Assembly: GCA_050246115.1 (NCBI GenBank)
Contig: JBFWWP010000004.1
Location: forward strand, 145,561 to 209,560
Direction: 5' to 3'
Length of the DNA stretch: 64,000 bases
Source: JBFWWP01 sp050246115
Lineage (GTDB): Bacteria > Planctomycetota > UBA8108 > UBA1146 > JAJFFE01
The translations under genes were made by a program, and so were the position numbers. The notes below the pieces were generated by a model. That model searched no databases and was not told the DNA's origin. It saw nothing but the letters and a program-made list of their open reading frames with translations. Position 1 is the first letter of the stretch, and every line of letters begins with the position of its first letter. Below, piece by piece: positions 27,778 to 36,727 of this stretch.

Positions 27778-28692
27778 TCAGCCGTGAGTGAGCGACAACA
27801 TGCTTTGGAACGCTGCAAACCGGGCGTGCATCTCCGCCGGCTCGAGACGAGTCATGCGGTGGACACCGAAGTCCTCGCAACAGAAAGAAGCCATGATGGT
27901 GCCCCAGGCCACACCGCGCTTGAAGTGCTGAAGATCGGTGCGGCCGGCGCTCGCGAGATACCCCATGAGGCCGCCAGCGAAGGAGTCGCCGGCGCCGGTC
28001 GGGTCGGTGACGGACGCGATCGGAAACGCGGGCAGGGCGACTTCACCGTCGTCGTGGAAGATCATCGAACCATGCTCGCCCTTCTTGATCACGAGATATC
28101 GCAACCCGTACTTCTCGCGGATCATGCGTCCCGCGGGAATCACGCGGTCGTCCTCGGACAACAGCGACGCCTCCTCGTCGTTGAGCACCAAGCCATCGAT
28201 CCGGGGGATGAGCGCCTCGAGGTCCGAGTGCGCGGTCTGCACCCAGAGGTTCATGGTGTCAGCCATCACGAAGGCTCCGGGCTCGACCTGGTCGAGCACC
28301 CGGGCCTGAGTGAGCGGAGCCGCGTTCGCGAGGAACAGGAACTTCGCTCGCCGGTGGCTCGGTGACAGCACCGGCTGGAAGCGCTCGAACACGTTGAGTT
28401 CGACCATCAACGTCTCACGCTGGTTCATGTCATCGTGATACTTGCCCTCCCAGCGAAAAGTCTTCCCGCCGGCAACGGTCTCCAGCCCATCGGTCCTGAT
28501 GCCTCGGTCCTGCAGCACCTGCCGGCGATCCGCCGGGAAGTCTTCCCCGACGACCCCCACGAGGTGGGTCTCGGTGTGGAACGACGACGACATCGAGAAG
28601 TGGACCGCCGAGCCCCCGAGCACGTCGGCACGGCGAGCGGTCGGGGTCACGATACTGTCGAAGGCCACCGAACCCACAACGACCAAGCTCAT
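27778..28692 (-). CDS. PfkB-family carbohydrate kinase
   Basis: The 304-residue product belongs to the ribokinase/PfkB family. It has the N-terminal GSVAFDSIVTP strand, a Gly-rich GGSAVHFSMSS loop and the C-terminal signature DPTGAGDSFAGG with the catalytic Asp. The substrate is not determined by these motifs; sugars and nucleosides are both possible. GAGGAG lies upstream of the ATG. It heads the kinase-thpR-alaS operon and is divergent from serS. Confidence 0.92.
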   Translation of the reverse strand: MSLVVVGSVAFDSIVTPTARRADVLGGSAVHFSMSSSFHTETHLVGVVGEDFPADRRQVLQDRGIRTDGLETVAGGKTFRWEGKYHDDMNQRETLMVELNVFERFQPVLSPSHRRAKFLFLANAAPLTQARVLDQVEPGAFVMADTMNLWVQTAHSDLEALIPRIDGLVLNDEEASLLSEDDRVIPAGRMIREKYGLRYLVIKKGEHGSMIFHDDGEVALPAFPIASVTDPTGAGDSFAGGLMGYLASAGRTDLQHFKRGVAWGTIMASFCCEDFGVHRMTRLEPAEMHARFAAFQSMLSLTHG

Positions 28693-28917
28693 CGTCGACT
28701 CCTCACTCGCGCTGATTCCCGGGACCGGACCGCGGGACGGTGCGCCCGCCGAAACGAAGCGGCAGAGTGTAGCAAGCGGCTCGGCTAGGACGAACGGCTA
28801 TTTTCCCAAGACCCGCAGACATTCCCCGGCCGACAGCAGTATCCTGACCGGCCAGGCGGTTCCCGACTGCCGTCTGACCCTGTGCGCGAACCCATGCAGA
28901 AGGACGAACTTGCCGCC

Positions 28918-30315
28918 ATGATCGATCTCAAGGACCTCCGCAGCAATCCGGACAAGTATCGCACCGGCGTCGCTCGCAAGAACATGCAAGTCGACATCGA
29001 TGAGCTACTCGCGGTCGACGCCAGGCTTCGCGAGGCTCTGACCGAGCGCGAACAGATCGCCGCCGAAAAGAACCGGGTCGGCAAGCAGATCGGTGAGTTG
29101 GCCGCGAAGATGAAAGGGGCTGCGGCGCAGTCCGGAGGCGAACCAGCGGCACTGGCAGCAGAGATGGCCGCCCTGCAGTCGCGCCCGCACTCGCTGAAGG
29201 AACGCGAACGCGAGCTGGCCGAGCAAGTGCAAACGCTCACCGAGCAACGCGACGCCCTGTGGATCCAAGTTCCTCAACCACCGGACGCGGACGTGCCCGT
29301 CGGCGCTGACGCGTCCGGCAACGTGGAGATCCGCCGCTGGAGTCCAGCCTGGTTCGATCCCAGCCGCAGTTTCCGCGAGAACAAAGGCTTCGATGCGCGG
29401 GGCCACTTGGAACTCGGCCTGGCTCACCGCATGGTCGACTTCGAGCGGGGAGTGAAGATGGCCGGCAGCCGCAGCTACGTCCTGACCGGGCCAGGCATGT
29501 CGCTGCACCAAGCCATCCTGCGCTTCGCCTTCGACTTCATGGTGCACGAGAACGACTTCACTCCGGTCAGCGTACCGGTGATCGTGCGCGAAGAATGCAT
29601 GGTCGGCACGGCGTTCTTCCCCCACGGCAAGGACCAAGCTTATCAAGTCGCCGAGCGCGCACGCGGCGGCACCCAGGACCTCTACCTCACCGGCACCGGC
29701 GAAGTGGGCCTCATGGGGATCCACCAGGATGAGTTCGTCGAGATGCGCGACCTGCCGATCTGCTACACCACGGTGTCGACCTGTTTCCGTCGCGAGGCGG
29801 GTGCCGCCGGGCGCGACACCGCGGGACTCTACCGCATCCACCAGTTCGATAAGGTCGAGCAGGTCGTCATTACGCGGGCCGATGAAGGCGATAGCCGTGC
29901 GTGGCACCGCCGCATGCTCGGCTTCGTCGAGACCCTCCTGCAACGGCTCGAGCTCCCCTACCGACTCCTCCAGTGCTGCACCGGCGACCTCGGTCCCAAG
30001 AACGCCGACATGATCGACGTCGAAACTTGGATGCCGAGCCGAGGCCCAGCGGGTCCGGACGGTCGCCCGACCGGCGAGTATGGCGAGACCCACTCGGCGT
30101 CACGGCTCTACGACTACCAGTGCCGCCGCCTCAACATCCGCTACAAGGACCCGGAGACGAAGAAGACTCACTTCTGCTACTCGCTCAACAACACCGTCGC
30201 TGCCAGCCCACGCCTCATGATTCCGATCATGGAGCTCTATCAGAACGCCGACGGCTCTATCACGATTCCCGCGGCGCTTCGGCCCTACATGAATGGCTGT
30301 GACCGCATCGGGTGA
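28918..30315 (+). CDS. serS: seryl-tRNA synthetase
   Basis: The 465-residue class II synthetase has an N-terminal long coiled-coil arm (about 30-115; tRNA binding). The catalytic core has motif 2 CFRREAGAAGRDTAGLYRIH and motif 3 region LMIPIMELYQNADGSI. The start MIDLKDLRSNPDKYR is the usual family N-terminus. Upstream in-frame ATGs at 28882 and 28894 would add up to 12 unconserved residues. Motif 3 reads NNTVAASPRLMIPIME, where many SerRS have an N-G-S-G-x-A-x-x-R version. Confidence 0.96.
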   Translation: MIDLKDLRSNPDKYRTGVARKNMQVDIDELLAVDARLREALTEREQIAAEKNRVGKQIGELAAKMKGAAAQSGGEPAALAAEMAALQSRPHSLKERERELAEQVQTLTEQRDALWIQVPQPPDADVPVGADASGNVEIRRWSPAWFDPSRSFRENKGFDARGHLELGLAHRMVDFERGVKMAGSRSYVLTGPGMSLHQAILRFAFDFMVHENDFTPVSVPVIVREECMVGTAFFPHGKDQAYQVAERARGGTQDLYLTGTGEVGLMGIHQDEFVEMRDLPICYTTVSTCFRREAGAAGRDTAGLYRIHQFDKVEQVVITRADEGDSRAWHRRMLGFVETLLQRLELPYRLLQCCTGDLGPKNADMIDVETWMPSRGPAGPDGRPTGEYGETHSASRLYDYQCRRLNIRYKDPETKKTHFCYSLNNTVAASPRLMIPIMELYQNADGSITIPAALRPYMNGCDRIG

Positions 30316-30352
30316 AGCGCACCCGCGCGGGCGCGTCCGCGGCGAGTCGCTT

Positions 30353-30394
30353 GCGCTAACCCGGACCGTTCATGAGCCGTCGGCTGAGAAGGGG
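30353..30394 (+). repeat. 41-bp dispersed repeat, copy D2
   Basis: This is near-identical to 16971-17011: GCGCTAACCCGGAC, then GTTCATGAGCCGTCGGCTGA followed by GAAGGG. It begins 38 bp after the serS stop. Relative to the upstream gene it lies in the opposite orientation from D1. Confidence 0.8.
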
Positions 30395-30453
30395 CAAGGA
30401 CGTCGATGACGGTGTGGTTCGATTCGCCAGAGCGAGTCGCGCTCCGCGGCCTC

Positions 30454-30500
30454 GAGTTCGACCCGGAGCGGGGTGTCGAGCCCCGCCTCGGGTCGAACTC
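30454..30500. repeat. 47-bp imperfect hairpin
   Basis: GAGTTCGACCCG pairs with CGGGTCGAACTC (12 bp) and, inside, CGGGG pairs with CCCCG around a short loop. There is no T run, so an intrinsic terminator is doubtful. It may be a structured RNA element or a recombination site. Confidence 0.7.
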
Positions 30501-30761
30501 GACGCAACGCATTGTCCTCGTCGCCCTTCCACATTCTCGGCCCACCGTTCACGAAGAGTCCGGGCCAGCCGATGACAGAATTTGGCGCGTGGCGCCGCCG
30601 TGGTGGGTGGCTTAGCCTTTCTCGGGGCCCCAAACTCTCAGGGACCCTTCGCGCGCACGCTGAGGCGGTTGCCGGGGATGGGTGTCGTTGCCTCCCGGGC
30701 CTCGCCGCGCCCCGCGAGCTCTCCTGCCCGGCCCCAGAGAGACACACGAGGTGAACTGCCC

Positions 30762-31295
30762 ATGGCAGCACGCGACCACCAACACCCACGCCGCCAGCGA
30801 CTCGTCAACCCGCGCCTGCAGCTCAAGATCATCGCAGTCTTCCTACTCACGGGAATGGTCGTTCAGGCGCTCCAGTTCGCCATGCTGTGGCGCAGCGCGA
30901 TCCACTTCGCGGAGTGCCTGCCCGGACTCGGACCGCAAGCCGAGCTCACCCTGCACCAACAACTGCTCACCGTGTTCGGAACCTCGAGTCTCCTCCTGGT
31001 CCCCATGACCCTGTTGGTGGGAATCGTCATCACGTTCCCCATCGCCGGCCCGCTCTACCGCATGCGCAAGCACCTCGAAGCGATCGCAGCCGGTCACGAC
31101 CCCGGCGAGTGCCGCATTCGCAAAACCGACGAACTGCACGACGTGTGCGCGAGCCTCAACGCCGCCGTCGCTCGGTTGCGCGAACCCCGACCAGCGACGG
31201 TGGGCCCCGAGCGCGCGCTACTCGCCGGCAGCACCACAACCAGGGACGCACACGCCGACACGCCGGTCGCCCAAGACCCGATCGCCTCTTGCTGA
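30762..31295 (+). CDS. two-helix membrane protein with HAMP domain
   Basis: The 177-residue product has a basic N-terminus, transmembrane helices at about 20-40 and 72-94, and a HAMP-like region (about 95-140; FPIAGPLYRMRKHLEAIAAG, DELHDVCASLNAAV). There is no kinase, cyclase or methyl-accepting domain after it. GAGGTGA precedes the ATG. It could pass a signal to a separate partner by helix rotation, but no partner gene is adjacent. Confidence 0.8.
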   Translation: MAARDHQHPRRQRLVNPRLQLKIIAVFLLTGMVVQALQFAMLWRSAIHFAECLPGLGPQAELTLHQQLLTVFGTSSLLLVPMTLLVGIVITFPIAGPLYRMRKHLEAIAAGHDPGECRIRKTDELHDVCASLNAAVARLREPRPATVGPERALLAGSTTTRDAHADTPVAQDPIASC

Positions 31296-31367
31296 GCCTT
31301 CTGAGAAGAGCCTAGCCCTGTCGCGGCGCGTCGTCTGAGCCCACGGCCATCGGGATGCTGCCCTGGC

Positions 31368-31549
31368 GCGCGCGTGGGCGGATGCGGACAGGCTGTCCGC
31401 GCTCCCAGGGCGCGCCCGGGCACTTGATTCGCCGTGGGGCTCAAAGGATGCGCCGCGATGCTGAATGGGCCGGTGAGAAGGCAGGAAGCACACGCGACTA
31501 GCGCTTGCGTTCATCAGCAACCGGTACGCGGCGGGGGTCAAAGGCCACG
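31368..31549 (+). repeat. family-C direct repeat, copy C1
   Basis: It begins GCGCGCGTGGGCGGATGCGG, contains the palindrome GCGGACAGGCTGTCCGC, then GCTCCCAGGGCGCGCCCGGG and GGATGCGCCGCG, and continues through AGCACACGCGACT. It shares most of its length with C2, and its first 110 bp with C3 at 63381. Confidence 0.85.
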
Positions 31550-31607
31550 GTGCTGGCGGTGATGCGCACGGTGGCGGGCGGCGATGCGCGCGTGGCCGGC
31601 GGTGATG

Positions 31608-31784
31608 CGCGCGTGGGCGGATGCGGACGGGCTGTCCGCGCTCCCAGGGCGCGCCCGGGCATTTGATTGGCGGAGAGCTCAAAGGATGCGCCGCGACGCT
31701 GAATGGGCGGGGAGAGAAGGGAGAAGCACACGCGACTGATGCCGCGTTCGTCAACAACTGAGGCGCGGGGGTCGAAGGTCAACG
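31608..31784 (+). repeat. family-C direct repeat, copy C2
   Basis: This is a direct copy of C1 starting 240 bp downstream. The palindrome reads GCGGACGGGCTGTCCGC, with one change. It ends with a GCGGGGGTCGAAGGT-like tail matching the end of C1. Confidence 0.85.
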
Positions 31785-31870
31785 CTCTGAGCAAACGGTC
31801 GCCGCACGGACTGTCCACAGGCTTCCGACGTCCAGGCGGGCGAACGTCCCGTGCTTGCAGGTCCCCTGGA

Positions 31871-32215
31871 TCAAGGAGGTGCGGTGCCCTCTCCGGGATG
31901 CGCCGCGGGGGCGGGTGGGGTGACCTTCGGGTCTGGGGGCACCGGGTCGAAGCCGCCGCGGCTGAAGGGGTTGCACCGGAGCAGGCGCCATGCGGCGAGT
32001 ACGGTGCCGCGGCAGACGCCGCGCTCCTGAATGGCCTCCAGGGCGTAGTCCGAGCACGTTGGGGAGAAGCGGCAGATCGGTGGGATGAACGGGGACAGCG
32101 TCAGTTGGTAGAGCCGAATCGGGATGAGGAGCGGGAGAAGGAGCAGCCGGCGCCACCACGGGACATGGGTGAGATCGAGCTTGAACCGTTCGCGCCGCCG
32201 GTAGCCCCACGACAC
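31871..32215 (-). CDS. yidD: membrane protein insertion efficiency factor YidD
   Basis: The 114-residue product has the YidD core: a hydrophobic amphipathic start (LLPLLIPIRLYQLTLSPF), then CRFSPTCSDYALEAIQERG and LLRCNPFSRGGFDPVP. The GTG start lies 1 bp after the rnpA stop, as expected for the conserved rnpA-yidD pair. The protein supports membrane insertion by YidC. No yidC or rpmH is adjacent. The Pro-rich C-terminal tail (about 20 residues) is extra. Confidence 0.93.
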   Translation of the reverse strand: MSWGYRRRERFKLDLTHVPWWRRLLLLPLLIPIRLYQLTLSPFIPPICRFSPTCSDYALEAIQERGVCRGTVLAAWRLLRCNPFSRGGFDPVPPDPKVTPPAPAAHPGEGTAPP

Positions 32216-32216
32216 G

Positions 32217-32768
32217 TCACGGTTCTCCGTGCGGTGAAGGGCGAGCCGGCGACGATCCCTCGGGAAGGGTTGTTGCCGACGTTGGTCCCCGCGCCGTGCG
32301 ATTGCGGCGCCGTCGCGGACGCGGACCCTCGGGCTCCGGACGCGGGCGCGATGGGCGGTGGCTGCGGGCGAAGAGTTCGAGTACCTGAGCGCGAAACTGA
32401 TCGAAGGGGAGTTCGCCGGCTCCGGGCTGGGGAATGACCACGAGGTCGACGGAACCGGGCAATGCGGCCCGATGACGGCGGAAGAGTTCGCGCAGCCGTC
32501 GTTTGACGCGGTTCCTCACGACTGCGTTTCCGACGCGGCGACTCACCGCAAGTCCCAGGCGCGGGAAACCAAAGTCGGTGGCGCAAACTACCGCGCTGAA
32601 GACCCCGCTGCGCGTGCGACCACCGCAGCGAAAGATCACGTGGAAGTCGTTGCGCCGACAAACGCGTGCCGTCCGTGGCAAACGCTCGCCCCTCGGGGGC
32701 GGCGGGTGTGCGCCCGCAGACCGCGGCCCCGGAGACGAGCCAACGACCGGGGTATCGTGAGTTGGCAA
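32217..32768 (-). CDS. rnpA: ribonuclease P protein component
   Basis: The central part (about 33-125) carries the RNase P protein signature RRVGNAVVRNRVKRRLRELFR and the preceding GLAVS strand. The protein binds RNase P RNA for tRNA 5'-end processing. At 183 residues it is longer than the usual 110-130. There is a Pro-rich N-terminal extension and an Arg/Pro-rich C-terminal tail of about 50 residues. A later start in the N-terminal extension is possible. rpmH, the usual upstream neighbour, is not present. Confidence 0.9.
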   Translation of the reverse strand: MPTHDTPVVGSSPGPRSAGAHPPPPRGERLPRTARVCRRNDFHVIFRCGGRTRSGVFSAVVCATDFGFPRLGLAVSRRVGNAVVRNRVKRRLRELFRRHRAALPGSVDLVVIPQPGAGELPFDQFRAQVLELFARSHRPSRPRPEPEGPRPRRRRNRTARGPTSATTLPEGSSPARPSPHGEP

Positions 32769-32822
32769 TTCAGTGTCGATCGGGTTGCCTCGCGGTGAAC
32801 TCGTCCGAAATCAAGCGTTAGC

Positions 32823-33902
32823 TCACGCCGAGCCCGCAACCATCCCGCTACGGCGCGCGCGCGCTTCGGCCAGCCGCTGCTCAGCCACGCGATCGGCGGC
32901 GCGGCTGGGAGTGATCCCTTCGCGACGCGCGGTGGCGAAGATCTCCCGGAGGCCGCTGTAGATGTTCTCGATCTTCGACACGGCAACACGCTCGTCGTAG
33001 CCCGTTGGCTCCAGCTCGACCGACACGTTGATGATCCCGCCGGCATTGATGACGTAGTCCGGCGCATAGAGGATCCCACGCTCTTGCAGCATGTCGGCGT
33101 GGCGGCTCTCGAGCAGCTGGTTGTTGGCTGCCCCGGCGACGGCCTTGCACCGCAGTCGGGGGATGGTGTTGTCGTTCAACACGCCCCCTAGAGCACAGGG
33201 CGCGAAAATGTCGCATTCGACGTCGTAGATTTCGTCCGGCTTGACGACCTCTACCCCCGGCAACGCCGCAAACTCGGCGCACACCTCTTCGTCGAGATCG
33301 GTCACAGTGCACAACCCCCCGACGATCGATAGGCCGCGCACGACCTCACCGCCGACGTGGCCGAGCCCCTGCACCGCATAGTGGAACGGATCGAGTCGAC
33401 TGGTCCCGAAGCACTCCTCGGCCACCGCCCTGAGTCCGCGCACGATACCGCGAGCCGTGAAGGGCGACGGGTTACCGCTGGACCCGGACTTCCGGGACAG
33501 CCCGGTCACGTACTTCGTCTCCTTGCGGATCCACTCGAGTTCGCGAATGCCAATCCCCACGTCCTCGGCCGTGATGTACTCGCCGCCCAAGCTGTCGACG
33601 AAGCGCCCCATCGCCCGAAACAGCGGCTCGTTCTTGTCCTTCTGACGGTCACCGATGATGACGGCCTTGCCGCCGCCGAGCCCCGTGTTGGCGCACGCGC
33701 TCTTGTAGGTCATGCCGCGCGCGAGGCGCAGGACATCCGTGAGCGCCTGCTCCTCGGTCTCGTAGGGCCACATGCGGAGCCCGCCGAGCGCCGGACCGAG
33801 CGTCAAGTCGTGGATGGCGATGATCGCCCGCAGCCCGGACTCGCGATCGCGGGCGAAAACCACTTTGTGGTAGCCGTCGATCGGCAGCTGTTCCAATTCC
33901 AT
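32823..33902 (-). CDS. Leu/Phe/Val dehydrogenase family protein
   Basis: The 359-residue product is an amino-acid dehydrogenase of the Glu/Leu/Phe/Val family. The N-terminal domain has GPALGGLRMWPYETEEQALT, and GLGGGKAVI with the catalytic Lys. The NAD-binding domain has VQGLGHVGGEVVRGL. Leucine dehydrogenase (oxidative deamination of branched-chain amino acids) is the best guess, but substrate choice within the family cannot be fixed. GGAGGAATCCG precedes the ATG. Confidence 0.92.
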   Translation of the reverse strand: MELEQLPIDGYHKVVFARDRESGLRAIIAIHDLTLGPALGGLRMWPYETEEQALTDVLRLARGMTYKSACANTGLGGGKAVIIGDRQKDKNEPLFRAMGRFVDSLGGEYITAEDVGIGIRELEWIRKETKYVTGLSRKSGSSGNPSPFTARGIVRGLRAVAEECFGTSRLDPFHYAVQGLGHVGGEVVRGLSIVGGLCTVTDLDEEVCAEFAALPGVEVVKPDEIYDVECDIFAPCALGGVLNDNTIPRLRCKAVAGAANNQLLESRHADMLQERGILYAPDYVINAGGIINVSVELEPTGYDERVAVSKIENIYSGLREIFATARREGITPSRAADRVAEQRLAEARARRSGMVAGSA

Positions 33903-34556
33903 TCGGATTCCTCCTAGGCTGTGCCGCGAAGCGGCTCGGGGCACAGGCGGGGTGCGTCTTTTGAACTTGCAGACCAAGTTGGGACCGAACCCGACCCACT
34001 GGCTCGGGTGTGATCGGTCGGAGAACCTATCGGATCAGGACGGAGGTCGGTGGCGAGCGCCGACCCGGCGTCCCCGCGACTACTCCACGGGGAGCGCTCT
34101 CGAACGGGGGCACCCTCGACGAATCGAGGTGCAAACGGGACTCGATCTGGCAGCCAGCGAGGGGCAACCGGGTGACCGCGGCGGCGTCGCCAGCCGGTCG
34201 GCGGCGCGGCAGCGCGGGCTCGGGTGCATCCAGGCGCAGTCCCGCCCGGTGCTTTCGCGCGCCCTCGGGGCGCCGCGTCCCATCGACCAAGGGGCGGATT
34301 GTACGTGAAGAATCGGCGAGGAGCGAGGGAAACTGCGATCCCGGAGGCGACTCCAAGCGGTTCGAGGAGTGTCTCCGCCGGTTGAGCCCAAACCAGGGAC
34401 CCGAAGAGCGCCTCCGCCGAACGGGCACTGCGTTTGCGGGCGGCCGTCGTCTACCGCCCTTGCATTCTCGGCGAGGGGGGTCTATCACACGCGGTTTCGA
34501 CGGGCCAACGCTCGATCGCGGAACCAGGGGCGCTTGGCCGGGGGGAGAACGCTCGT
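33903..34556. other. 654-bp divergent intergenic region, nothing recognised
   Basis: The region lies between two divergent genes. Open frames span it, but none resembles a protein or has a good ribosome binding site. It must contain two promoters. No repeats of families A-D were seen. Confidence 0.45.
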
Positions 34557-35939
34557 TTGAAGTACACGGTCTTCCTGGCCCGCAAGTACCTCTTCAGTCG
34601 CTTCATCACCTGGGCAGCGGTCATCGCAGTTGCATTCGGCGTGTTCGCGCTGATCTCCGTGCTGTCGGTGATGGAGGGATTCAAGGTCAAAATGGTCAGC
34701 CACATCCGTGGCTCCCTCGCGCATCTCACGGTTACCGGGCACGGCTACGCCTCCCTCTATCAGCAGTACGAGCTCGCGGAGGCCGTCGGCCAACTGCCCC
34801 ATGTGCTCGCAGTCGCCCCGTTCGTCGAACAGGCAGCCATATTCAAAGCGTCACAACTGCGCCACTGTTCCGTCCGCGGCGTCGATCCGCTGCTGGAAGC
34901 GAAGGTCGGCGACTTTGCGTCGTACCTCCTGCGCGACGACGAGGTCGCCCTCCGGGTGCTCGACAACAGTGACACCTTCGCTGCGGACCGTAAGCCCCTG
35001 AGTGACGCCGAGATCGAGGATCTGTTCTCGCGCGAGCGACGATTGCGGGCGGCCCGCAGCGCGGGGGTCAGCGAACTGGAACTCGAGACCAACCTCCCGC
35101 AGCCCATCGTCGTCGGCATCGAGGCCATTCGCACCCATTCGGCGGCGATCGGACAGATCCTGCAGTTGTCGTCCTACAGTCCGATCTCGCTCGAGCCGTG
35201 CTCCCAGAACTTCGTGGTCGTCGGCGCATTCCAGTCGGGCATCTACGAGCAGGACGCCTCTTGGATGTTCACCCCCATCCGCGCGGCGCAGGAGTTCCTG
35301 GCGCTCTACGACGATCGGCCCGAGATCAACGAGTACCGATTCTCGGGCCTCGCGATTCGCCTCGACGACTACACGTTCGCGGATGCCGTGAGTGCAGACA
35401 TCTACCGCGTGGCGACCGAATTTCTCGGGCTGTCCTCGGTCGTGGTGCTCACGTGGGAGGACCAACGCAGGCACCTGCTCGACGCGGTGGTGAACGAGAA
35501 GAGCATCATCTCGCTCATGATGATGCTGATCGTCGCCTTCGCGGGGGCCATGATCTTTTTGCTGCTGACCTTGCTGGTGATCGAGAAGACCCGCGACCTC
35601 GGCGTCCTGCGGTCACTGGGCGCTACCTCGCAGGGAGTCGTGAGCGTGATCCTGATCGTCGGACTCACACTCGTTCTCTGTGGCATCGCCCTGGGCGGAC
35701 TCGCCGGCTGGCTCTTCGTGACGAACATCAACGAGATCCACGACGTCTTCCACCAGCTGACCGGGCGGCAGCTGTTTCCACCGAACATCTACTACCTGAG
35801 TTCCATCCCCGTGGCGTTCAAGCCCTGGGACCTCGGGCTGATCATCGGCTCCGCTTACCTCTTTGGATTCCTGGGGAGCTTGGTCCCCGCGATTTGGGCT
35901 TCCCGCGTCGACCCGATCAAGGCGCTCCGCCATGAGTGA
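34557..35939 (+). CDS. ABC transporter permease, LolC/FtsX family
   Basis: The 460-residue product has one N-terminal transmembrane helix (about 17-38), a large extracytoplasmic domain (about 45-310) and three C-terminal helices of the FtsX fold (EKSIISLMMMLIVAFAGAMI; LGVLRSLGATSQGVV; final SRVDPIKALRHE). The TTG at 34557 is preferred because GGGGGAG lies 8 nt upstream and the protein then begins LKYTVFLARKYLFSR, like LolC/E. It overlaps the ATPase gene by 8 bp. It is probably the membrane part of a lipoprotein-releasing type complex. Confidence 0.88.
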   Translation: MKYTVFLARKYLFSRFITWAAVIAVAFGVFALISVLSVMEGFKVKMVSHIRGSLAHLTVTGHGYASLYQQYELAEAVGQLPHVLAVAPFVEQAAIFKASQLRHCSVRGVDPLLEAKVGDFASYLLRDDEVALRVLDNSDTFAADRKPLSDAEIEDLFSRERRLRAARSAGVSELELETNLPQPIVVGIEAIRTHSAAIGQILQLSSYSPISLEPCSQNFVVVGAFQSGIYEQDASWMFTPIRAAQEFLALYDDRPEINEYRFSGLAIRLDDYTFADAVSADIYRVATEFLGLSSVVVLTWEDQRRHLLDAVVNEKSIISLMMMLIVAFAGAMIFLLLTLLVIEKTRDLGVLRSLGATSQGVVSVILIVGLTLVLCGIALGGLAGWLFVTNINEIHDVFHQLTGRQLFPPNIYYLSSIPVAFKPWDLGLIIGSAYLFGFLGSLVPAIWASRVDPIKALRHE

Positions 35940-36687
35940 GCCCATGCCGATCTTGGAAGCCACCGACCTCAGCCGATCGTTTACCTTCCCGGGGGGCAAC
36001 GTCGAAGTCCTGAAGGGCGTCAGCCTCACCGTTCTCACGGGGGAGATCGTCGCGATCCAGGGCGAGTCGGGGGTCGGTAAGAGCACGTTGCTGAACCTCA
36101 TCGGCCTGCTCGACGTCCCGACCCGCGGGAGTGTCACCTATCACGAGGCGGGAGGCCGCAGACACAACACGGCCACCCTGAATGCCGCAGGCCGGGCCCA
36201 CTTGCGCAATCGCTTCCTCGGCTTCGTGTTCCAGTTCTATCATCTGTTGCCGGACATGGACGTCCTCGAGAACGTGCTGATACCCACCATGGTGAACCGC
36301 TCTTGGTTCGCCTACAATCGCGAGCGACGTGCCCTGCGCGACCGCGCGCGCGACTTGCTCGCCAGGGTGGGCGTGAGCCATCGCGAGAGTCACCGGGTCA
36401 CGACGTTGTCGGGCGGTGAGCGCCAACGGGTAGCGATCGCACGGGCGCTCATGAACGACCCGCGGCTCGTGCTCTGCGACGAGCCAACGGGCAACCTGGA
36501 CACGACCACCAGCGAACGCATTCACGAGTTGTTCCGGGAACTCAACGAGACCCTCGGCACGACCTTCTTGATAGTGACTCACGACCGACACCTAGCAAAG
36601 CAGGCCGGGCGCTCGCTGCTGATGGTCGACGGACAGTTCTGCGCTGACGCAGCCGCAACCGAGCCCGATCCGGTCCGCAGGGGCTAA
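35932..36687 (+). CDS. lolD: ABC transporter ATP-binding protein, LolD-like
   Basis: The 251-residue ATPase has Walker A GESGVGKST, Q-loop FVFQFYHLLPDMDVLENV, signature LSGGERQRVAIARAL, Walker B LVLCDEPTGNLD and the H-loop VTHDRH. These match the LolD/MacB branch of ABC proteins. Its start overlaps the permease stop. Together they probably form a (permease)2(ATPase)2 complex; only one permease gene is seen, so the permease may be a homodimer. Confidence 0.92.
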   Translation: MSEPMPILEATDLSRSFTFPGGNVEVLKGVSLTVLTGEIVAIQGESGVGKSTLLNLIGLLDVPTRGSVTYHEAGGRRHNTATLNAAGRAHLRNRFLGFVFQFYHLLPDMDVLENVLIPTMVNRSWFAYNRERRALRDRARDLLARVGVSHRESHRVTTLSGGERQRVAIARALMNDPRLVLCDEPTGNLDTTTSERIHELFRELNETLGTTFLIVTHDRHLAKQAGRSLLMVDGQFCADAAATEPDPVRRG

Positions 36688-36727
36688 CCAGCGGTGGCGG
36701 GCACTTCCCGACCGTGGAGAGTTGGAC

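Larger units (their letters stand above)
30316..30761. other. non-coding region after serS with repeat D2 and a long hairpin
   Basis: This 446-bp region contains dispersed repeat D2 (30353-30394), a strong imperfect hairpin (30454-30500) and the promoter region of the downstream HAMP gene. No protein was recognised. The GGTTCGATTC at 30416 looks like a tRNA T-loop, but no cloverleaf can be built around it. Confidence 0.5.
31296..31870. other. non-coding region with two copies of repeat family C
   Basis: The region is 575 bp, very GC-rich, with no convincing gene. Two long direct repeats start 240 bp apart (C1, C2), separated by short G-C-rich subrepeats near 31550-31615 built on GGTGATGCGCGCGTGG-like units. 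Confidence 0.6.

Noticed and set aside
30400..30440. GGTTCGATTC at 30416, a tRNA T-loop-like sequence
   Set aside because: The flanking bases do not form a T-stem, and no acceptor, D or anticodon arms could be built around it.
31368..31784. CRISPR array or integron attC sites at the family-C repeats
   Set aside because: There are only two long copies with a 240-bp period and no short repeat/unique spacer pattern. No integrase or Cas gene is nearby.
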